A DNA stretch of 64,000 nucleotides from Echinococcus granulosus. Taxonomy: Eukaryota > Platyhelminthes > Cestoda > Cyclophyllidea > Taeniidae. The position numbers and the translations under genes are program-made. The stretch lies in contig NW_020170456.1 of the NCBI RefSeq assembly GCF_000524195.1, positions 150,833 through 214,832 on the forward strand, given 5' to 3'. The notes beneath the pieces were generated by a model, which worked only from the letters and a program-made list of their open reading frames with translations, was not told where the DNA came from and made no database searches. Below, one piece after another: positions 14,237-26,315 of the stretch (position 1 is its first letter; the number at the start of each line of letters is the position of its first letter).

Positions 14237-17200
14237 AAGTGGTGGGTATGGTCTTCCCATATTTCACTTTGGAGATGTAACTTTTGAGGACTTCGTTGAG
14301 TTGATCGGTGCTTTGGCGGGCTGCAGTGGACGCAAGGTACGCACTTCAATGATTTCGAGGTTTATTAGAGATGGACCGAATGGTACTACTGCACATTTTC
14401 TTATTGATTTTATTGACCTAGGCTCGTTGCACAAGGACACGGCTCTGGTTTTGAAGTTACTTTTGCCGAAATCTTCCCCCAGAATATTTAATGTTCAAGA
14501 TAAGCAGTTAATCAAGTATTGCTCCGACATATTTGATACTGACAAAGAAGCTATGCTGAAGGATTTGGAAAAGGTAATTATTGTCGCATTTAAATGCAAC
14601 GCTTGCAGGGAGACGTTGGCATGACTCTTTTTACTTTTTTCAAAAAAAGTGCGGCAGTTCAACCATTGAAAAAAAGTAAGGTTTCTTTAAAACAGGTACG
14701 CACATTCCTTTAGAGCTTGCTTATTCTTCTGCTCAACCAAGCTAATATCACTTTTGTTGTAGGTTGATCAGTGGTTAGACGAACTGTCAAACGCCAGTGG
14801 AGACAATGATCGGACGACTATTCTGTCGAAGTGCACAAAGTCATGCACCGCCGAAGACTTTCTTGTATTCATTCGTCTTATCAAAAAGGATCTACGCATT
14901 GATGTTGGTTCTAAACAAGTGTAAGTTTGTCTTTTTTAGCTATATCGACAAAATTATACGTAGTTTTTTCATTGTTTTGGATTCCTTGATATCAGTCTAG
15001 ACGCACTGGGACCTCAAGCCTACTCCGCATTTCAAGCTTCGCAGAACCTTGAAGCCGTTGTAGAGAAGGCACGAGTCTCGTTAGACAACGGGAAACGACG
15101 ACTTAGACGTCAGGATTTATCGGTGTCGATCAAACTCATGACGCCGGTAAAACCGATGCTTGCTGAACCGGGTCGTTCAGCGGACGCAATTATCTCGAAG
15201 ATTTCCACGTTAGGTGGTGCACTGGTAGAGATCAAGTACGATGGTGAGCGAGTACAGGTGCATAAACAGGGGGACCGATTTGTCTACTACTCACGGAGTC
15301 TTAAACCTGTTCATTCGAGCAAGGTTGGTCAAGTTACTTATCAAGTTTGTTTTTATTGAATGTGAAAAAATATGCATATATATTGACTGGTGAAAGGTTG
15401 ATTTTTTATTCTACTACAGGCACCAAAATAACATCACAGAATTTGGTGTTTTGCTGCAATTTGGTCGAGCAACGTAGAGATTGATATTGTTTCCCTGAAT
15501 ATGAAACATTTCGTTCTCTTAACCTTTGATTTAACAGGTGGACCACCTCAAGGAGTACATCCCCAAGGCATTCCCAACTGCTGCCGATTTGATTTTGGAC
15601 TCCGAAATTCTTCTTCTCGACACGAACACCCAAAAACCACTGCCTTTTGGCACTCTCGGTGTTCATAAGGTGGAGTTCATCAGTAAATACTCAAGCTGCA
15701 TCTGAAATCGTTTTACACCGTACAGGTCTGGAGATAATGCCATGCAGTAGGGCTGAGAGAATTGTGATTTATCCCTAGAGTAGGGTCTAATTGGTGAGTG
15801 GGATAGTCTGTAGACCCATCCTAGATTGACTCGAATCCTTCCTGAACCCGCCATAGGGTATTCCAGTGGGGTGTTTTATTTGTAAACAGACGAGTTGGTG
15901 GGCTGAAGATATGGCCGCAAAGCGATGCACAGAGGTCATAATTTCCTTCTTTGAAGTCTTAAAAGCCCGTATATTTAATTTGCCGTTTAAAAAAGTATTG
16001 TTTGATTATTGTTATTGTAACTAGAAACTTATCTTCTAATTTTTAGAGGAAAGGGTTTGAAGATGCCACAGTGTGCCTCTTCGTCTTCGATTGTCTCTAC
16101 ATCAACGGGAGAAGTCTCCTTCTCGAGTGAGTGACATTAATATTACACCCTCATCAGATTGGCTGGTTGTCGGATGGTTCTCTCAGTCACTCTTTTTTAC
16201 ATAGCAACGCTATCAACGCTTTTAAACACATCAAAATTGTTTCTCAGACCTATGTACAAACGACGTGAGATTCTGGAACAGAACATGACTGTCGTGCCAA
16301 ACAGGGTGCTGTTTTCTGAAAAACACGAGGTCAAGGTTTGTTCAATCACCTTGATTTATTCTTTGGAGTACAAAAGTTTAACTGTTTAAGTGTTTTCATC
16401 CAAATCAAACTGCATTGGATACTTAGTTGGAGGAGTTTCAACGCCATCTGAAGGCGTTAATATGTTATCTACCACCGTCATGTATGTATGACACGCTGAC
16501 CCCGCTCATCTGAACTTGGCGCCATAAATGTGTCATCTATTCTTTATTGAACTGTGCTAATTGATCGCACAAAATCGTAACTCATGTAGATTGGTTCAGT
16601 TTAAGATAATAGTATTGGTGTAGAACCCAATTTTTGTTAAAAGCCACTATCATATTTCTAGAAAAATTTTCATTTTGCAGACAAAACGCGACTTAAACGA
16701 ACTATTGGCTCATGTATTTGCTGAAGGCTTGGAAGGTCTTGTCGTTAAACCGAAGAATGTGAGTTTATTGTTGGGCTTTAATGCCCCTGACAGAAGGATA
16801 TCATTATGCTATGCTGTGTTCAGTGGTTTGCTCTACTTATGCAATACGAACGCAATATAGTACACGAGTAAACTAGTTAGATAATACAAGGCACCGCTTA
16901 AAAAATGAAGTAGCCGATTGAGGGACTGTGATTGAAAAAAAAAGGCGAAAGAAATAGCAATCAGGATGGTCCTCAAAGTGTATTCATTTGCTTTATCCAA
17001 TCAAATTGCAGCACTTTGGCCAATGATTGGTGGAATGATGATTGGTCGTTGGATTAGTTAAATTGTGATTGGTTAATACCTGTTCTGGCAGAGTGTCTAT
17101 GAGCCGGGAAAACGTCACTGGATAAAGATTAAGAAGGACTACCTCGGTCAGGGAACCATGGCCGATTCAGCTGACCTCATAGTCTTGGGCGCTTACTATG

Positions 17201-20087
17201 GAAAAGGAAGAAAGGGTGAGTCGTGGCCCTATGCAGGGCATTTATGTGTTTTCATATGGCTGTATAAATGCCTGTATTCCCAATATGAAAGTAAGCAAAG
17301 GGCAAAATACGCAATTTTGTGTGCGCTACTTTGGACATCTCCCTTAAAATGGTGGAGAATGCATGACACTAAGCGCAGCTTTTTACTCTTGGCGAGGTAT
17401 TCATTATGATTTTATCAATCAAATCACTGTTGACTCCTCCGGTTTCACTACTTTAGGATCTCTATAGACGAATATGTCTAGTTCATTGATAACCACTGAT
17501 TGGGTCTTCGCTAAGCGGAGGATCGTAGTGCTTCAGCATAACACGATTCGCTGTCTCGGGACCCCAAAAATGCCTACGATCAGTCTAACCTCTGGCATTG
17601 GAAACCAAGATTGGTAGTCTGCTTCCCCTTGCAATGCCATTTGATTGACGCGGAAACATTCAGACGTTTAGAATACATCGATGCGACTGGCTACCTTCTT
17701 CATAGTTTTCTCGTGGCCAGATAACGAAGACTGCTCCAGTCTGCGTCGGTTAATTGTCTTAGCCACACAGTTATAGCAACCGATTGACTTTGGACGTGAG
17801 GCGGTAATTGGCACATTTAAAGTGCCATAAAGTGTGATTTCAGGTAATGCATGGGAGTTAGTCACGAAAAAGTAAACTGGAAATTTTGATAAGAATTCTT
17901 TTCTGAGGTTGGAACCATTTTTGGTGTAATTAAATACTAAAAAGTTGTTTTGGAGCCAGTGATGGGGTGCTTATGTGCTTAAATATATATCCCACAACCT
18001 AATTCCCATATCATCAAGTTGTTTGCCGAACAACGGGATCTTGTCAATGGTAGTAAAATTTTTTCACTCTATTCTACATTGAATTCTTCAGGGGGACTGA
18101 TGTCTGTCTACCTAATGGGGTCATACGACCCGACAACGGAGAAATTTTGCACCGTCACGAAAGTTGGAAGCGGTTTCAAAGATGACACTCTTTTGCGTCT
18201 ACAAAAACAAGGTCAAATGATTAAGATCTCGAAGGTATTGTTTGTTGTTTATTTTATATTTTCTTTCAACCAACCATCTTTAAGACTATGTACACATCCA
18301 GCACTCCGATTTGTAGGACTACTCTAAGGTGCCCAAGTGGTTGAACGTTTCTCGCTGTTTGGTCCCAGATTTTGTTGTAAAGGATCCAAAGGTTTGCCTT
18401 AAATGCATTCATTCATGTATCACGGCCTCATTTCTCCCCCTCGTCCCTCCCTCCTTACCTTTATTCCTCTTCCAGAAATCACCTGTGTGGGAGATTACCG
18501 GCGCCGAGTTTTCGCGCGCCGGATCGCACACCGCAGGAGCTAGCGCCACACAGGAAGGCATCTCTATACGCTTTCCACGAATCACTCGTCAACGCCCCGA
18601 CAAGACGTGGCGTGAGGCGACGGATGTGCCACGACTGGAGGCCCTTCTCGCCGCATCGCACACTCAGCCTGATTGGAGTCGATGGCTAGATATCATCTCA
18701 AGGCCTTCCAACCAAATGGCTTCGAAAGATGTACTGAAATGGACTCTAGAGGGGGAAGATGAGGATCTGAAGATGAAGGAATGCGCAAAGGTGACCTCGA
18801 TTGTTTGCCCGCCATTGACCTGATTGGTGCGTAGAGCTAGGAGTAATTTCATTGGTCACTTAAAATAAGGTAATTTCTTAGTCAATCGGAACTTTTCCGC
18901 ATTTCTGTAGGTTTTCCAGTGGACAATATTGGGAATAGTATGCGCATGGTTGATATATGCTTTTACCAAACTCGAGTAGATTCTGGTGGTATTGTCAAGC
19001 CAAGTTATTCGAAGATGCACATTTGAATCACAGGACGTTGACAGTTTGAAAGTGTCTATACTCTCGTCTGAAATAGTAAAACCATGGCAAGGAATCGTGA
19101 TTATTTGTGCTTTAATGTGTTGTACGACTAGTTCTATCTGGTAAGCCTGCCGGAATTTGTATGCGGTATGCATAAACAAAAACTACTATTATGGCATATC
19201 CTATACATCATGGTTGGAACATGTGCCGTCACCGTTGATCTGCGCAATGGAATTGGAGTGCCTTGCATGTGGTAGCAAGAAAGTCGAGTAGGCTGTGAAG
19301 AGACTCAAATCTATGACAAAATTAAACTCGATCAAGTTTCTGTCAAGGGATAGATTATGGCTTCAGCATAGGCGCTTAAACGCAGTCACTAAAACTCGGA
19401 AAAAGATGAGGGTTTTATTCATATGATATTAAATCTACATAGGTTCTAGAAATCGTCTTCCATTTCATGTTCTGCAAATAAAACTACTTAATTATTCATA
19501 TTTTAATAATCACTTAATAGTGCCTTTGTTCATTTCTCAGTCACTTTCTGATTAGGCGTCTTTTTTGCTCTTCACGATGGAAATCCAGCCACTTGTAAAT
19601 TTACCAAGGTAATGAAAGCAGTAAGGTTTTGCCTTCGACATAGAATATTGAGTGGATGAGAATTATGCGGAGATCATTTCTTGGATTTTCAGAAGCCCTG
19701 TCTTAAACGGATTCGGGATTCTTACCAATTCAATTACCTCCGACCACTGCTTGAAGGTTTTGTAATTGAAGTACCCAAGACCCTGATTGACGATGCCTCC
19801 TTCTACCCACTCTACCGCCGCATGGTTGCTTGTGGCGCTGTCGTCGTTGGAGATGGCCTTCGGCATTCCATGATGACTGCGACTCACGCCATTGTTTGGC
19901 CTGATGAGACGCGATCATCACCACCTTCGGTTAGCGTGATAAGCATCCCCTACTTATAAGCGCGTTAAGTAGCGTGTGTCATTTGACATTTATGTTTTAG
20001 GGTAACTTGATCCCGTTGACAGTTGAATGGTTGGATAAGTCGATAAATGAGAACGTGCTGCAACCGCTGCCTGTGAAGTGCCTTTAA
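14237..20087 (+). CDS. LIG3: DNA ligase III, ATP-dependent (5' end not found)
   Basis: Seals single-strand nicks in base-excision and mitochondrial DNA repair. Exons: 14237-14382, 14422-14573, 14609-14695, 14763-14920, 14996-15323, 15538-15669, 16047-16126, 16248-16335, 16681-16758, 17092-17215, 18092-18234, 18317-18391, 18476-18790, 19556-19608, 19693-19929, 20001-20087. In order: DNA-binding domain (VLKLLLP; DKQLIKY), adenylation domain with motif [14 protein letters not shown] (catalytic lysine codon 15234-15236), [28 protein letters not shown], motif [19 protein letters not shown], then the OB-fold segment [10 protein letters not shown] and EGISIRFPR. The last three exons form a BRCT domain ending in the conserved tryptophan segment LTVEWLDKS. 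Those features favour LIG3 over LIG1 or LIG4. The N-terminal zinc finger and leader were not located. Phase between 18790 (0) and 19556 (needs 1) does not match, so at least one linker exon is missing or the 19556 acceptor is wrong. Convergent with UTP15. Confidence 0.95.
16990..17080. repeat. Cluster of ATTGG/CCAAT pentamers in a LIG3 intron
   Basis: Five ATTGG or CCAAT pentamers occur within about 85 bp just upstream of the exon at 17092. Similar loose clusters occur at 9410-9445, 18800-18860 and 61415-61560. This may be a degenerate short repeat rather than a regulatory array. Confidence 0.35.
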
Positions 20088-21297
20088 TTTATTTGGTTTA
20101 TTTCATCTTGATAGTGCTGTGATGACTTCTTGTTCTAAGGCCTGGGATCCACGTTAATTCCTTATTTTTTTCTTTTGACACGTCTGTGATGCATTCTCGT
20201 TTCGACCTTAATTTGTACTTCTCTTTATCATTATTCGCTGTGATAATCTGAAAAGGGACACCACATTTCTTATCACCTTTTTTTTTGTGATTTTCCTTAA
20301 ATAAAATTATCATTTGCACCTCTTTTATTATCTTTCTAAATTGGCTTAACATTATCTGATTCAGAGTTTGATGAATTGTCCACCGAGCCAGTAAATAACC
20401 TGTTACAAAAGTAGCACAATTTTATGGATAATTGTCGTTCTCTTTTCATCTCCTTCCTAATTTAATTTAATCTAAATGTCTGAATGCTGGTCATAATAGG
20501 GTGTCTTTGTTTGCGCAATTTGTTTGCACCAACAATGAATATACTGTAGTTGCTTAGATTTTCGCAAACCAATGACCTCAACTAGAAGCTAAGGTCTAGA
20601 GCTAGGCTGGGTAGTTAGATGGCACAAATAAGATTCCAGGAATGTTTTGTTTTTAAGGTAATGGAGGTAGGCAGTCTCCTGTATTTTAGTCACCTAGAGC
20701 GTACACTGCCTCCCTGGGGTGGTACCACTACTTACAGCAATTCCAGCAGTCGTTACGTGTGAGATCACGGATAGCGCTTCGCCGATTTTACACAACTTCG
20801 CAGTTATTTTTGATAAAGAAGCACTGCTACCACCTTTAAAAACCCACCTCAACAATGAAAAGAATGAAGCCAAAAGAAATGGAGGCTGACCCCTGCCTGA
20901 ACCTCGAAGGCAGAGCCGACACAACCCCGGTGCTTTCACCGTTCTATAACATGCGAGTGCTGACGCTACCGTCCGAAATAGTGGTGAACCCGACCAGCTC
21001 AATTTCGTTTGGGTTGCACCACGTTCCGCCCCTGTGCCAATACTATATTCACCGGCCACCGCGTGTGTGCGTACCGATCCTCCACTTCAAATTCTCAGAT
21101 GCAAGAGTCAATCTGTCGGAAAACTAACAGCTAACACACAAAAAATATAATCAAAAGACTACAAATTTAAATGGCTCGTATTCATACAAAAGCTATTCAA
21201 AAAGTACTTCCTTTCAAATGAAGCACAATATTTGATCGAAGTCCACTTTCACGTCCGAGGGCATTTTATGTACACATACTAGCAGGTGAGAATCTCC
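20088..21297. other. Convergent intergenic region between LIG3 and UTP15
   Basis: 1.2 kb holding the 3' ends of two converging genes. An AATAAA for LIG3 lies at 20300-20305. No coding exon is recognised; the open frames at about 20.7-21.1 kb on both strands have no family resemblance. Confidence 0.6.
20300..20305 (+). terminator. Poly(A) signal AATAAA for LIG3
   Basis: Canonical hexamer 213 nt after the LIG3 stop codon on the sense strand, a normal 3' UTR distance. Confidence 0.55.
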
Positions 21298-24200
21298 TCA
21301 CTTCCTTCTCGTCCTCTTCACAGAAATCACGGATTTTTTTGATGAAGATGATTCCTCAGTCGCCTCCTCTATCTCCACCTCCGACAGACGTCGTTTTTGG
21401 CCCTTTGGGATCTTTTTAGGTGATATCTGTTCCGTGGTGACTTCATTTGCATTCTCGTCCACTTCTAACGCCTCCTTTAATTGACATCGCTTTTCCTTTG
21501 CTTTAGAAGGCTTTGTCGACTCTGCTTCGACCTCTTCCTTCTCCTCCTCCATAATCACGGTGTTCAATAGATGCAGTTTCCTCATCTTTGACGACTTCTT
21601 TGAAAGCGGGACTTGTTTCGGTTCCACATCTACTACCTCTCCTCCCTTATTGATGTTACCCTCTGGCTTATCCGACAGCTGGCGCTTCATCAATTGGCTA
21701 TTCGATTTCGTCTTCCCTTGCTTTAACGACTTTATCGTCGGACTGGCGGCCGCCCTCTCCCCATCCTCCGGCACAGGTGTCGGAGCGGCCTCGACCTTTT
21801 CAGGGTACAAGACAGCTCGCATTTTAATGGAGAGAGCACTAATCTTTTGTAAATTGAACGACATGTTGCGGATCAGGCAGCAGACTTTGGCGTACTCCTC
21901 GTTCTCAGCAAGCATCGAGGCCCTGTATAACTCTAAAATGAAGCATAGTGAAAGGCATTACGGGATTGTGATTAGTAGCCTCATTTCAGTATAGGTTGAT
22001 GCTTTCGTACGCAAATGATTAAGTCACGTCGCAGAGGTAACCCATCCAAATGGCCACTTTTGCAATGGCACACATTAAAGTGAATTAAAAAGGAACCAAG
22101 TCATGCGACGAAATATCTTTAAGGTAAATGGAAGGCAACTCCGAAATCGAGTATTCCAACTAATAAGAAATTAGTTGGAAGAAAACAAACCTAAAATGGT
22201 TAATAATGCTAACTATTATCTGAATGGAAATTAGTTATTTGAAGAGTCAAAACTAACCTAAGCAGCGGCTTTCAATCCGAAGAAAATTAAAAAATCTCAA
22301 TCGTTTGACCAATCATGTCAAAGCCAACTGCATTGATCCCCTATGTGGTTTCCCTTCCCCCCTTCGACTTTCACCGCCCTTTTTTAAAGAAAATGGTTTT
22401 TATTTGCACACAAAATAGGCGCTGACGTCACCACTATCAATAATAACAATTGAACAGTTTACAATGTGTTATTATCACAGATAGATAGAACGTGGACTTG
22501 GACTGCCACGGAACAACCTTCAGTGCATCCAGATAAATATATTAAGGGCCTAAACCCTCCTCTAATTTTGTCGAAAAGTAGACAAGACAAGCCCGACTTA
22601 CTCAAGATAACCTTAAAGAGATTCAGACAAGTGGGAGTGGCCCAGGGGCGCCAGGTATTTCGCAGGATGAATCGTAGGAGGCGCGCCAACCCCTTTTCCG
22701 TCTGTCCTCCCACTGCGGCGGGAAGGGCGCCACGACGGGACAGCTCACGTACCACTGCCAGCACTGCGAGCGGAGCCGTAGCGGCCACTGCGTCAGCGTT
22801 GGGCGAGCGCTTGGAGGCGGCACGCGCACGTGAACCGACTCGAAGCGCCTCACTCAGTGCCCGTGAGTGTTGGAAGCCTAGCAATCTGCTGGTAAGTCGG
22901 GCGATCTCCGCCGGTTCGCGAGTTCTTCCAGCGCTGCTACTAGCCCCCGAGACGCGCGAAATTGTTGTGTGCTAAGGGGGGAGTGAAACGTCTGAATATT
23001 TGACAGTGATATCTTTGACTAACAAGGATTAAAAGGAATTTAAAACAAACGGACCTCGTGAATAAGTGGTGCTCTAGATCCCTTAAAACCCCAATCCTTT
23101 GGAGCAATGCGAGTTCCAACTGTGGCAGGTCGTTTGAACCACTCCTCAGTGGTGAGCGCCTTATCTCCTTCTTCCAAATTGATGCCACGCCATTTGCCAG
23201 AGAATCGAGAAACCATCGCTTTCAATCGGGGGTCGACTACAGCAAAAGGCTCGTCCGTATCAGCATTGGTATTATTTCTCTTTTTCCCCACCTGCTCCAA
23301 CAGCTGCGAGGGTGTGGTAAAGGAGAATGTTCGGACGAGACCGCTCTCAGTGCCAACCACAACGTAACTCAAGTCCGGCTACCAGGAAAGAGAATAAACA
23401 CAGAATTTTGCCACATCAATTCAAAATCAAGCAGTCGACATACAAATGCGCCAAGAGCTGTGCAGGGAGAAACAAGACGCTCCTGGTGAAGCACCTCGAA
23501 GGTGTTGAGGCTGGTGATGCGAAGGAGTCTGTCCATTCCGGTGGAGAGGAGAAGCGGATCCTGATGTGCATCAAAACATCGAACCACAGTGAGACCGGTG
23601 ATGAGTTTGTAGTGCATATAGCCGCCAGGATGGGTGGAAACATTGGGCGCATCAAGGCCATTCTGGAGAAAAGGCTTCCCGGTAGACGATTCCCAGGTAT
23701 AGACGTAATGATCCGCTGCCGACACGACAATACTATCATCACAGGCGAGATGAAGTGCAGATGGTGTGGACGGCAGAGTAAATTTATGAGTCGGCTCAGG
23801 CTAAAAAGCGTCGCTAGAAAAAACTTTAATTGGTCTAATACCTGTCTCACGTCATAGAGAGTTATGGTCCCGTTAAAATCACCAACAGAGAAGAGGTTAG
23901 TGTTCACTCTGCCAGCGGCCATACAGCTGGGAGGCTCGTGACCTTGGCTAACACGAAATTTAGAATGTAATTCGCCAATGGAAACGTCCCAAACTTTGAC
24001 AAATCCATCTTCCCCAAGACTTATGGCTTTTAGACCGTCACACAGGAAATTTGCATGAAGAACATCACTATAAGGTGGTAAACTAAATGCAAAACAAAAG
24101 ATACCCTTCATGTGCCTGAAATTTTCGGAGATGGTAGGTGTTCCTATCTGTGGTACAAAACCGCAAAAATCCACCCTTCTCTCCACCGATGATCATTTTG

Positions 24201-24531
24201 CCATCAGGACGAAAATTGCATGAAGTGACAGCTTTTGAGAAACCCCCAATCCTTCGGTGTTTTACATCAGTTGATGCCTTGTATATGATGATCTACTCCA
24301 TTATAGTGCAAATTACACAAACTAACCGATCTCCCTTTGGGGACTGCGTATCTATAGGGCAGTTTGTGGTTGACGGCTATACAGCTGATCCGATTCTCCA
24401 TAAAGAAACGCCCATGTTTCTAAAAGGGTGTTACTTCATTCGATTCAGCTGTGTACCTTAAAACAGTCCCAAATACTTTCATCGTATCTCTTTGTTTCAT
24501 ACTCAGATACGACCCCGGCACGTCTTATCAT
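21298..24531 (-). CDS. UTP15: UTP15-like small-subunit processome / t-UTP WD40 protein
   Basis: U3 snoRNP component needed for rDNA transcription and 18S pre-rRNA processing in the nucleolus. Minus-strand exons in transcript order: 24531-24457, 24419-24327, 24277-24105, 24067-23842, 23800-23444, 23378-23047, 22885-22602, 21932-21298; joined, 724 aa with consistent phase. The N-terminal YETKRYDESIWDCFKK and LPYRYAVPKG match the UTP15 start. The WD40 blades include NFRPDGKMIIGGEKGG, LGEDGFVKVWD and DDSIVVSAADHYVYTW. The C-terminal UTP15_C domain shows SRALSEAL, RELSRRGALPAAVGG and LARLLRFILRNTW, aligning well with human RELNRRG and LNFLIRN. Human UTP15 is 518 aa; here the last exon adds about 170 charged residues (Lys/Glu/Ser-rich) ending in a basic tail, KRTRRK. 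Five of seven introns are 37-65 nt. The start is the first ATG after an in-frame stop; an AG (TTCCAG) 23 nt upstream could be a splice acceptor. Confidence 0.93.
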
Positions 24532-25158
24532 GCTGCTCAGTACACAACAGTCAACTGGAATTTAATGCACAAAAGAACCATTGAACGCCAGATTCAAACA
24601 TCATCGACATTAGTTTAATCTAGTTTTCAGATAGATAGAACTCGAATACTTGAACCTTAAAATAACGACCTTAATAAATAAAATCATACTAAAATGGTTT
24701 TAAGGTTCAGAATTTGACTTAGTAGACTAAACCTCTACTTAGTTTTCAAACTTAATAAGTTAATTTGGTTCCGCCTCAACATAAGGGAAACACTTTCGCC
24801 ATATTTATTTACTTAAGCCAAAAAATGACCATACCCCTCCTGCTTATATTCGTTATACATTGTAAAAATGACCTTCCCTGAAACTGTAATAAGTGATTTG
24901 GGCCGATGATACGGTAAAAGAAAGCATTTTTGTAGGGTAGTTTTAGAACGAGACCCGTAGGTCTCCTCTTTCCTGTCCCTTGAACTTCTAAAACAACCAG
25001 GCTGGTTTAATTTCGACATATTTATTGGGAAAATTAGTACAGGGATTAGGGGGTGAGGATCCGCAAACGCTCTCCAGCTTGCAGGATGTCAGGAGGTTCA
25101 AATTGCATAATTACCTACTCTCTGAAAGAAATATCAAAATACTCAGGGAATTACATAG

Positions 25159-25333
25159 TCATAATACGTCTGTTGTTTATTTAACGGTCAGTTTTACATG
25201 TTGTATCCCACCTGATGGGCTGGCCTTTGGGCAATGTTAGTAGCCCTAGCATCTTCTCTATGTCAAATATATATATATTCTGCCTGAGTGTTAAAACTTT
25301 CTTTGTCTTTAGAAAAGTCTCTAAGTGTCACAT
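25159..25333 (+). repeat. Left LTR copy of the TRIM-like element (degenerate)
   Basis: Shares the core TGGGCTGGCCTTTGGGCAATG, the AATATATATATATTCTGCC block and a terminal AAAGTCTCTAAGTGTCACA with the other copies. Its first part is shortened and diverged, so the left boundary is approximate. Confidence 0.55.
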
Positions 25334-25474
25334 TAGTGGCATCAAGTGGCAGACCTAATCCTAGAGAATACATGTACTTATTTTGACTGCTGGGTGTTAA
25401 ACCTTAGCAGAGCGGAAGTACATAGCCTAGAGAAGAAAGAATCTGTGGTGGCCCTAAATAGAATGGCCAAAATT

Positions 25475-26096
25475 GGCGTCCACCTTCAGCAACTTCCCTA
25501 ATTACGTGTTTTGCAGAACAGCTATTAATAACTGAAATGAAACTGGTCGTGAAACATCTAAAATAGTTCCGTTGCGGAGATTCCCTACCCTACATGTACA
25601 ATGCTGTCAGTAAAGTAAACTAGTGACGTGGTAATGAGGAAGAGAGCAAAAACCTTTTGCAAACCTCATAAACTTTTTCCTTTCTTACCTAAGTCTGCTT
25701 TTAGGCCAGTGTTTCAACATTTACCCATGGACGCGCATGATGACCAGCGCAATTTCCTGTCCCGAAATTCGGTTTTTGAACAGAACAAAGCTTTAGATTT
25801 GGTTGAACCGTCGAAAGGGAGAGGTAAATTTACAGAAGAGTAGCTCCTCAGATGCATAAAATGTTGACGTCTACCTTCAGCATCTCTCCCAGTCCCTTGT
25901 TCTGTAGAAAAGCTATTAACAACTGAAGCGAAACCAGCCGCGAACCACCTGGATTTTTTCGTTACGGATTTTCCCCACCGTCCCCCATGGACCTGTTTTA
26001 AATCTTGTACTTCCTTACTCAAATCTGCTTTTAGGCCAGTGTTCCTGCATCTGTCTATGGACACGCATGATGGCCGGCGCAGCTCCCCGTCCTGAA
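25475..26096. repeat. Diverged tandem duplication inside the TRIM-like element
   Basis: Blocks at about 25475-25600 and 25865-25990 are similar (both contain CACCTTCAGC or TACCTTCAGC, AGCTATTAA and AACTGAA in the same order). A second pair at about 25688-25765 and 26018-26096 shares TCTGCTTTTAGGCCAGTGTT and GCGCAATT or GCGCAGCT. The order is unit A, then unit B, with unit A carrying an extra insert. Confidence 0.65.
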
Positions 26097-26297
26097 TCAA
26101 ATCCCTGAACCGGAAGAAAATCCAGATCCAATCAAGCTGCCAAGAGGGATCAGTGATGTTGAAGTCAAGTATCCCCTCAGTTGAGCACTAATTTGTTGAC
26201 TGGCACGGTCGGGTCGCGGGTGCTTCTTTACAGCACCGACTACGTTGTAATGGCTGACGCGGGAGGTTGACATGCAGGAGCGCCGGGAAGAACGCTC

Positions 26298-26310
26298 AAA
26301 AGAGGAGGGA
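26298..26310 (+). other. Polypurine tract-like run before the right LTR
   Basis: AAAAGAGGAGGGA, 13 uninterrupted purines, ends 5 bp before the right LTR copy. This is where a polypurine tract priming plus-strand DNA synthesis would be. A purine run alone is weak evidence; its position supports the call. Confidence 0.5.
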
Positions 26311-26315
26311 TGCTA

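Noticed and set aside
21560..21994. Plus-strand open frame of 144 codons
   Set aside because: Antisense shadow of the Lys/Glu-rich UTP15 tail.
22466..22975. Plus-strand open frame of 169 codons, Arg/Ser-rich
   Set aside because: It is antisense to the UTP15 C-terminal domain exon, whose minus-strand reading matches a known family.
24083..24104. A 22-nt intron in UTP15 ending at the nearer AG
   Set aside because: Using the next AG gives a 37-nt intron in the same frame and a gap-free alignment with human UTP15, so the shorter version is unlikely.
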